Shown here one piece after another: positions 7,634-11,898 of a stretch of 11,898 bases of DNA. Source of the DNA: Planctomycetaceae bacterium. GTDB lineage: Bacteria; Planctomycetota; Planctomycetia; Pirellulales; Pirellulaceae. The DNA lies in the NCBI GenBank assembly GCA_007124535.1, contig SLEY01000633.1, positions 1 to 11,898 on the forward strand. The letters run 5' to 3'. The position numbers and the translations under genes were made by a program. The notes beneath the pieces were generated by a model. That model had not been told where the DNA came from. It saw only the letters and a program-made list of their open reading frames with translations, and did no database searches. Positions within the stretch are counted from its first letter, which is position 1; every line of letters begins with the position of its first letter.

Positions 7634-8242
7634 TCAGAAACTGACCCGCGGCGCCTCGCGCTCCTTCTCGCTCTCCAACTCGAACAACTCGGCCCGTTCG
7701 AAACCGAAAGACCCGGCGATCATCACCGCCGGGAACCGCTCGCAGGCCGTGTTGTAGCGGGTGACCGAATCATTGTATCCCTGGCGAGCGAAGGCGACCT
7801 TGTTCTCCGTGGAAGTCAGTTCCTCCTGCAGGGCCAGCATGTTCTGATTCGCCTTCAGGTCGGGATAGGATTCGGCCACCATCAACAGCCGCCCCAGCGT
7901 CGCTCCCAATTGGCCTTCGGCCGCGTTCAACTGCTGCATCGCGGACGGATCGCCCGGCTTGGCCGCCGCCTGCTTCTCCGCATTCACCGCCTGACTGCGA
8001 GCCTGGATCACCGCCTCCAGCGTCTCCCGCTCGTGCGACATGTAACCCTTGGCCACTTCGACCAGATTCGGGATCAGATCGTACCGGCGTTTCAGTTGCA
8101 CATCGATTTGGGCGAACGCATTTTGAAACCGGTTCCGCAAGGTCACCAACTGGTTGTAGACGCCGATCAGCCAAGCAACGATGGCCAACATGAATACGCC
8201 CAGAATGACGATCACCCCCACCACCGCCAGCATTGTTGTCAT
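7634..8242 (-). CDS. lemA: LemA family membrane protein
   Basis: The 202-residue protein matches the LemA family in length and content. It has a single N-terminal membrane anchor (about residues 5-28), then a long helical bundle with the family hallmarks YNQLVTLRNRFQNAFAQIDV, LKRRYDLIPNLVE and VAKGYMSHERETLE. Later come AESYPDLKANQNMLALQEELTSTENKVAFARQGYND and an FPAVMIAGSFGF segment. LemA proteins have a short extracytoplasmic N-terminus and a coiled-coil body; their biochemical role is unsettled, though they recur beside M48 proteases and TPM-domain proteins. ATG 8242 has AAAGGGG a few bases upstream (around 8249-8255). It is the middle gene of a likely three-gene operon with the micro-protein at 8283-8456 and the M48 protease. 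Confidence 0.96.
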   Translation of the reverse strand: MTTMLAVVGVIVILGVFMLAIVAWLIGVYNQLVTLRNRFQNAFAQIDVQLKRRYDLIPNLVEVAKGYMSHERETLEAVIQARSQAVNAEKQAAAKPGDPSAMQQLNAAEGQLGATLGRLLMVAESYPDLKANQNMLALQEELTSTENKVAFARQGYNDSVTRYNTACERFPAVMIAGSFGFERAELFELESEKEREAPRVSF

Positions 8243-8282
8243 GGCAAGCCCCTTTCTTGCTAGTCAGTTCGTTCAGTCCTGA

Positions 8283-8456
8283 TCATCGCTTCGGCGAAAA
8301 ACCTGTACGAATCGCCTCCGTCCGATCCGCCGGCCGCTCCGCAGCCTGGACCAGCAACCCCGGACCAGCGAAGGCAGCAAGACAAATCGCCCACAGCACC
8401 CTGCGAACGAACCGGCAGTGTGCCCCACCACCCGACCGAGAATTCCAACGCGACAT
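8283..8456 (-). CDS. Small exported protein (57 residues) ahead of lemA
   Basis: This short frame encodes 57 residues with the layout of a signal peptide: a basic start ending in RFVRRV, a hydrophobic core LWAICLAAFAGPGLLV and a QAAE cleavage-like site near residue 38, leaving about 20 residues (ERPADRTEAIRTGFSPKR at the end). The start is well supported: AAGGAG (8465-8470) lies 8 bases before ATG 8456. A promoter with TACAAT sits about 70 bases upstream. It ends 40 bases before lemA and would be the first gene of that operon. It may be a genuine secreted micro-protein, a leader peptide that tunes lemA translation, or a truncated gene. I recognise no family. Translation start evidence is good; function unknown. 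Confidence 0.6.
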   Translation of the reverse strand: MSRWNSRSGGGAHCRFVRRVLWAICLAAFAGPGLLVQAAERPADRTEAIRTGFSPKR

Positions 8457-8525
8457 GGAATGGGCTCCTTGGACCCTCTTGGATTCGATTCGCCGCACGC
8501 AACGGGACGATCGCGACCGGTTCTG

Positions 8526-8554
8526 ATTGTAAACCACGCGGGGATCGGGTGTAA
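8526..8554 (-). promoter_or_regulatory. Sigma-70-type promoter for the micro-protein/lemA/M48 operon
   Basis: On the minus strand TTACAC (8554-8549) and TACAAT (8531-8526) are separated by exactly 17 bases, 4/6 and 5/6 matches to the housekeeping consensus. Transcription would start near 8519, giving a leader of about 60 bases before ATG 8456. Confidence 0.5.
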
Positions 8555-8579
8555 ACGGCCCGATGCCCACCGCCGGTCT

Positions 8580-8618
8580 CCCGGCCGAAAAACCCCGCGG
8601 GGTCAAAAGGGGGCCGGG
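8580..8618 (-). terminator. Possible intrinsic terminator after the 164-residue exported protein
   Basis: The perfect palindrome ACCCCGCGGGGT (8592-8603) is followed on the minus strand by a run of five T residues (8592-8588). CCCGGCC (8580-8586) and GGCCGGG (8612-8618) flank it and could form an outer stem. It starts about 5 bases after the stop codon at 8624. The inner palindrome has almost no loop, so an actual hairpin would open its central pairs. Confidence 0.5.
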
Positions 8619-8623
8619 CCGCC

Positions 8624-9118
8624 TCATCTGGAATAATAGGCACTCGTGGTGCGGGTGTAACTGCACGGGTGCGTGACCAGCAACTTGACAGGGAACAGAG
8701 CAACATTGCCGAAAAAGTGGGCGGACGAGGCGACCGGTTGCAGGACCGCATTTCGGCTGTGACCGTAGCGTTCCAGCCCCACATCCTCGAAATACAGTGG
8801 CTGGTGATAGAATCCCCTCCAAGCCCAGCCGAAGTGGAAGTCCGGCCACTCGTCGCGACCTAACGACACATCGTCCACCGGCACGGCGTCCTCGAATAAT
8901 TCGCGGGCCCGGTTCGGAGGCAACTCCGGGCGATCCATCTGAATCTCCGCCCGAATCTCCGACATGGGCTTGAACATGTCGCCGGGCGACTGGGCCACCG
9001 GCTCCAGATCGGGGGGAGCTGCAGAAACCCAGCCGCTAATCCAACATAAGGCGAGCGACCAAGTGGCCACCCGCATCGTGAACGCCCCGGGGCGCGATCC
9101 GTGCAAGATCGTTTCCAT
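8624..9118 (-). CDS. Planctomycete-type exported protein with LYFED-LERYG motif
   Basis: The 164-residue protein has an N-terminal export signal (MRVATWSLALCWISGWVSAA, residues 15-34) and no further membrane span. The mature part has an acidic low-complexity segment and then WPDFHFGWAWRGFYHQPLYF, EDVGLERYG (to residue 119), LQPVASSAHFFGNVALFP and HPCSYTRTTSAYYSR at the end. From memory, planctomycete genomes encode many exported proteins ending in this P-L-Y-F-E-x-x-x-L-E-R-Y-G, then AHFFG, then a short Tyr/Pro tail; the function is unknown. The start is uncertain. GTG 9124, GTG 9121 and ATG 9118 are consecutive in-frame choices behind AGAAGGA, and ATG 9076 would put the signal peptide first. 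It reads alone, with its own candidate terminator. Confidence 0.75.
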   Translation of the reverse strand: METILHGSRPGAFTMRVATWSLALCWISGWVSAAPPDLEPVAQSPGDMFKPMSEIRAEIQMDRPELPPNRARELFEDAVPVDDVSLGRDEWPDFHFGWAWRGFYHQPLYFEDVGLERYGHSRNAVLQPVASSAHFFGNVALFPVKLLVTHPCSYTRTTSAYYSR

Positions 9119-9151
9119 CACCACGCATTCCTTCTACAAGACCAGGATGAC

Positions 9152-9164
9152 CGGGACCGTCCCG
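9152..9164. promoter_or_regulatory. Short palindrome upstream of the exported-protein gene
   Basis: CGGGAC-C-GTCCCG is a perfect 6-bp inverted repeat around one central base, 34-46 bases before ATG 9118. Such a site could be an operator. No good -35/-10 pair was found near it, so this rests on position and symmetry only. Confidence 0.25.
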
Positions 9165-9300
9165 ATTCGAGACACTATTGCTACAATTCGTCCCACTTCC
9201 GGCAACGGCTCGTGTCTAACTGTTCCTGCCGGCACGTCCCCTACGACCGGTCCGTCTTCTCCGCCTCCGGCCCGCAGGAATGCAACGGTTAGCGAGATCT

Positions 9301-9759
9301 TCACAGCAGCGGATTGTCAAACGCCTCGATCTCGAACAGCTGGTCCAGTCGGAACTGGTGGAAGATCTCCCGGGTCACCGGCTGCAAACCCGTCAAAACC
9401 AGTGTGCCACCCAGCTTCCGAATCCGCCGGTTCATCGTGACCAGACGAGCCACAAACAAACTGGATACGTACTGCAGCTGAGTCAGATCCAGCACGACAC
9501 GAAGGCCGGGAACACCGCGAGGCAGCGCCGCGATCACGTGCTCCACATCGCTCGGCTCGGGAGTCTTGCCCGCAAGGGCTTCCAAGAAAACCCCCTGAGA
9601 GACGGAAACGCGACGGCACCAGAGACCGAAGCCGCATTCCGAACAGGGAGCATCGAAGGGCGGCAAGGCCGCTAGATGGGGGAGCGGATTCCCGCAAACA
9701 GGGCACTGGTAATCCAGCTGGTTCCGCTGCTCAAGGTCGGCAAATCCTGCGTAACTCAT
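9301..9759 (-). CDS. Zinc-ribbon/STAS-domain protein (anti-sigma-antagonist-like)
   Basis: The 152-residue cytoplasmic protein has two parts. Residues 15-50 hold two CxxC pairs, CPVC (Cys19, Cys22) and CSEC (Cys39, Cys42), a likely zinc ribbon. Residues 55-150 form a STAS domain like SpoIIAA and other anti-sigma factor antagonists: VVLDLTQLQYVSS then LFVARLVTMNRRIRKLGGTLVLTGL and an FRLDQLFEIEAF ending. In SpoIIAA-type proteins the loop reads D-S with a phosphorylatable Ser; here it is Ser99-Ser100, so the Ser is kept and the preceding Asp is not. ATG 9759 is favoured by GGGGAGGAA 6-7 bases upstream; a longer frame to 9837 lacks such a site. No anti-sigma kinase or phosphatase is nearby, so its partners must be elsewhere. 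It is divergent from the MBL-fold gene. Confidence 0.85.
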   Translation of the reverse strand: MSYAGFADLEQRNQLDYQCPVCGNPLPHLAALPPFDAPCSECGFGLWCRRVSVSQGVFLEALAGKTPEPSDVEHVIAALPRGVPGLRVVLDLTQLQYVSSLFVARLVTMNRRIRKLGGTLVLTGLQPVTREIFHQFRLDQLFEIEAFDNPLL

Positions 9760-9850
9760 GATGGTTCCTCCCCTTTTGGTGAGAGGTGCGGACCGTGACG
9801 CGCCGAAACACCGACCGAACGGCCATCCGACACGCAAGGTCTATCCAATC

Positions 9851-9876
9851 ATATCCTGTTTTGCGGAAAAGGATAT
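9851..9876. promoter_or_regulatory. Inverted repeat in the divergent STAS/MBL promoter region
   Basis: ATATCCT (9851-9857) and AGGATAT (9870-9876) form a perfect 7-bp inverted repeat around 12 bases. Its right arm overlaps a possible plus-strand -10 box (TATACT, 9874-9879) facing the MBL-fold gene. Its left arm overlaps a possible minus-strand -10 box (TATGAT, 9854-9849) facing the STAS gene. No good -35 box was found for either. It could be an operator acting on both genes. Confidence 0.35.
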
Positions 9877-9931
9877 ACTTCTTTCCAGGTGGCTTGCCAG
9901 CCGCTGTCGCGTGCGGTAAACCAAGATCGTT

Positions 9932-10699
9932 ATGAAGATCATCTCGTTACAATCCGGAAGCAACGGAAACTGCATTTTCGTCGAAGCGGACGGAGTCCGA
10001 CTGTTGTTCGATGCCGGAATCAGCGGCCGGCAGGCACAACAGCGGCTGAACGCTCACGGCCGCGACATCCACCAAGTTGACGCCCTGCTGGTCTCGCATG
10101 ACCACCGGGATCATGCCTGCGGTATGGGCATCTACCACCGGAAATTCAGGATTCCTGTCTACGCGACTCGCGGGACTTTGCGAGCGGCACAGCAGCGTAT
10201 GAATCTGGGCCGCATGCAAGATGTGCATGAAGTGGCGCCTGGTTGCACGATCCGATTCGGGCATGTGGTGGTCCACACGGTCCCGACGCCCCATGACGGC
10301 ACGGACGGTGTGGCCTTTGTGGTCCAGGCGGGCCGGCGGCGTGTGGGGATCCTGACGGATTTGGGCCACGTCTTCGCCGATTTACGGCCGTTATTGGATA
10401 CGTTGGATGCGGTGGTGTTGGAGAGCAATTTCGATCCGGGGATGCTGGCGGCGGGCTCGTATCCGGAGTTCCTTCAACGGCGAATTCGCGGACCGCACGG
10501 CCACTTGTCCAACCAGGAGGCGGGGGAGTTGCTGCGGGCGGTGGGCGGCAACCGCTTGCAATGGGCCTGCCTGGCTCATCTCTCGGGGGATAACAACTCC
10601 CCGGACCTGGCATTAGCCACCCATCGTCGCCTCTTGGGGCGGCGTTTCGAGTTGTTCGTGGCCACTCGCACCGGCCCCACCGATGTGCTGGAGGTTTAG
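9932..10699 (+). CDS. MBL-fold metallo-hydrolase, YycJ/WalJ-like
   Basis: The 255-residue protein is a metallo-beta-lactamase-fold hydrolase. It starts with SLQSGSNGNC (residues 5-14), the hallmark of the YycJ/WalJ/VicX branch, thought to be a DNA exonuclease or DNA-repair-linked nuclease in Firmicutes. The metal site is complete: HDHRDH (His56, His58, Asp60, His61), His121 in PTPHDG, Asp143 in LTDLGH and His216 in AHLSGDNNSPDLA. Length is normal for the family (about 260). ATG 9932 places the SGSNGNC strand at the usual distance from the start; the ribosome binding site is weak. No signal peptide is seen, so it is cytoplasmic. There is no walKR two-component operon here, unlike in Bacillus, so the gene stands alone. 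The fold is certain; the substrate, DNA or small molecule, is inferred. Confidence 0.94.
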   Translation: MKIISLQSGSNGNCIFVEADGVRLLFDAGISGRQAQQRLNAHGRDIHQVDALLVSHDHRDHACGMGIYHRKFRIPVYATRGTLRAAQQRMNLGRMQDVHEVAPGCTIRFGHVVVHTVPTPHDGTDGVAFVVQAGRRRVGILTDLGHVFADLRPLLDTLDAVVLESNFDPGMLAAGSYPEFLQRRIRGPHGHLSNQEAGELLRAVGGNRLQWACLAHLSGDNNSPDLALATHRRLLGRRFELFVATRTGPTDVLEV

Positions 10700-10746
10700 C
10701 ATCGGCCAGCGAACCACGGGCGGTATCCTCCCCGGGTGGAAAGGAC

Positions 10747-11898
10747 TCAGCTTTCGCGCGCCATTTGCTCGCGGAGGGCCCGGGCACGGAGCAGATTGCC
10801 GTGTTGCTGGGGGGACTCGTCCAGCAGCAGCAGTTCGCGGGCGGCTTCTTTCCGTCCCAAACGTTCCAGCACGCGGGCCAGATTGTATCGGGCGCCGGCG
10901 GTCCAGGGCCCGTCCTCGTGGGCGTCCAGGCAGCGGATTTTCAGCCAGTCGTGGGCATCTTCGTATCGGCCCGTGTCAAAGTGGATCAGTGCCAGCCAGA
11001 AACTGGCATTCTGTTTGGCGCGGATCACCATCTGCTGGCTGTGTTGCAGATGCGCTTCCCATTCCGCATCGTTCTGCCGGCCGCGAAAGATCCCCAGCGA
11101 CTGTTGGACACGAACGGATGTGGGGATTTGCTCGATCATCGCGTCGGGGACGCGGGCACGCAGATACAGGGCTTTGGCGCCTTCCAGTTCCTGTTGGTCT
11201 TCCGTGTCGAATCGGCCGCGGAAATGCTGCTGGCGCCCCTGGGTCAATGGGGTGTCCTCGCTAAAAATCCACTCCTCAAAGACCAGACCGCGCATCAGCT
11301 GGACGTCCTCCTGAGCCCGCCGCTCCAAAGCTTCCCGATAAATCCACGTTTCCAGCGGCGTTTCCCACAGCTGCACCCCCGCCAATCCGGACGGCTCCAA
11401 TCGCTCGGACCACCGCTCGGGATCGATCGCCAAGGCCAGAGGGGGACCGCTGGTCGGTTGCCGCTCGATCAAATGCATACGCTGAGAAACCGCTTGCGGC
11501 GCCGCATCCAGCAGGGCGACCACGCGGTCCAAATCGGCCGCCGCCACCGGGTAGCGGTGCTCGCGCCCCACATCCAACTGCCTCAGGATTCCCGGCTCCG
11601 CACGTAGTTGGTCCAACGTCGCAATCCCCGCAACCCCCTCCGCCGGAATCGGCAACCCCAGTTGCGTGTCAAACAGATACAAGGAACCGTCGATCAGCGC
11701 CGCCGGCAGCCAGGGACGCGGACGTTCCTCCTCCTCCTGGATGGCCAGCATCACCACATCAATCTCCAATTGGCGGGCCAGACCAGCAAACACCCGCGCC
11801 CGCTGCCAAGCATCGCCGCGGCCGAACATCAAAGTCTGCCAGGGATAGGTGCGATAACCGGGACCCGGCTCGGCACGGGCCAGTACCTGAGCCGCATC
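10747..11898 (-). CDS. Degenerate transglutaminase-like/TPR protein, cut by the window edge
   Basis: The frame is open to the right edge without a stop, so the N-terminus lies outside; 383 residues are visible. Near the edge, PWQTLMFGRGDAWQRARVFAGLARQLEIDVVMLAI, followed by PWLPAALIDG and SLYLFDTQLGLPIP, has the shape of a transglutaminase-like core. The catalytic Cys position reads Ala (codon 11811-11809), the His-x-Trp reads Pro-Trp, and only the Asp in LYLFD remains. It is therefore probably a non-enzymatic scaffold. The last 100 residues are TPR-like helices (FWLALIHFDTGRYEDAHDWL, then ARYNLARVLERLGRKEAARELLLLD). Some planctomycete envelope proteins share this architecture, to my memory. 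It converges with the MBL-fold gene, 47 bases apart, with no clear terminator between. Complete function unknown. Confidence 0.78.
   Translation of the reverse strand, partial: DAAQVLARAEPGPGYRTYPWQTLMFGRGDAWQRARVFAGLARQLEIDVVMLAIQEEEERPRPWLPAALIDGSLYLFDTQLGLPIPAEGVAGIATLDQLRAEPGILRQLDVGREHRYPVAAADLDRVVALLDAAPQAVSQRMHLIERQPTSGPPLALAIDPERWSERLEPSGLAGVQLWETPLETWIYREALERRAQEDVQLMRGLVFEEWIFSEDTPLTQGRQQHFRGRFDTEDQQELEGAKALYLRARVPDAMIEQIPTSVRVQQSLGIFRGRQNDAEWEAHLQHSQQMVIRAKQNASFWLALIHFDTGRYEDAHDWLKIRCLDAHEDGPWTAGARYNLARVLERLGRKEAARELLLLDESPQQHGNLLRARALREQMARES

Noticed and set aside
6561..7757. Plus-strand reading frame of 398 codons
   Set aside because: It is antisense to the M48 protease and part of lemA, both firmly identified; Gln/His/Asp-rich shadow composition.
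8457..8849. Upstream extension of the 57-residue micro-protein frame, and an overlapping minus-strand frame
   Set aside because: The extension overlaps the 164-residue exported protein and the candidate terminator and promoter; the ATG at 8456 has the only good ribosome binding site.
9182..9187. Plus-strand TACAAT as a -10 box
   Set aside because: No -35 box at suitable spacing and no plus-strand gene downstream before 9932.
10700..10746. Terminator between the convergent MBL-fold and TPR genes
   Set aside because: Only short imperfect symmetry around TCCTCCCCGGGTGGA and no T-run.

Overview
The window looks like chromosomal DNA from a high-GC planctomycete, probably of the Pirellulales type. 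This rests on gene content and style: an exported protein ending in an LYFEDVGLERYG-type motif, a zinc-ribbon/STAS fusion, a degenerate transglutaminase-like/TPR protein, a two-copy intergenic element built around GATGCCCCCGGCTTG, loosely packed genes on both strands, and TACAAT-type -10 boxes. The lineage is an inference from memory of such genomes; no search was run. No rRNA, tRNA, CRISPR array, transposase or phage gene was seen.

Layout, left to right. (1) 14-1462, minus: a TolC/CusC-type outer-membrane efflux lipoprotein with no pump partner in view. (2) 1463-2131: a 669-base gap with a 17-bp tandem duplication, a long perfect hairpin, a decayed copy of the GC-rich repeat and a good promoter. 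(3) 2132-5370, plus: a two-gene operon of an ATP-grasp ligase and a 666-residue protein of unknown family. The second protein carries a Gln-Cys...His...Asn arrangement reminiscent of papain-fold cysteine enzymes. This pair is the best candidate for an undescribed system. (4) 5371-5573: a second, intact copy of the palindromic repeat between convergent genes. (5) 8456-5574, minus: an apparent operon of a hidden 57-residue exported micro-protein, LemA, and an M48 (HtpX-like) membrane metalloprotease with a TerB-like C-terminal extension, preceded by a recognisable promoter. (6) 9118-8624, minus: a small exported planctomycete-type protein with a possible terminator. (7) 9759-9301, minus, and 9932-10699, plus: a divergent pair, a zinc-ribbon/STAS protein and a YycJ/WalJ-like metallo-beta-lactamase-fold hydrolase, sharing a promoter region with an inverted repeat. 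(8) 11898-10747, minus: a protein with a transglutaminase-like fold lacking catalytic residues plus TPR-like helices, cut by the right edge.

Three groups can be read functionally. LemA and the M48 protease are a recurrent pair of membrane proteins linked to envelope stress and protein turnover. The ATP-grasp/putative cysteine-hydrolase pair could make and break (or transfer) an amide bond, but no substrate can be read from the sequence. The remaining genes look like independent housekeeping or lineage-specific units.
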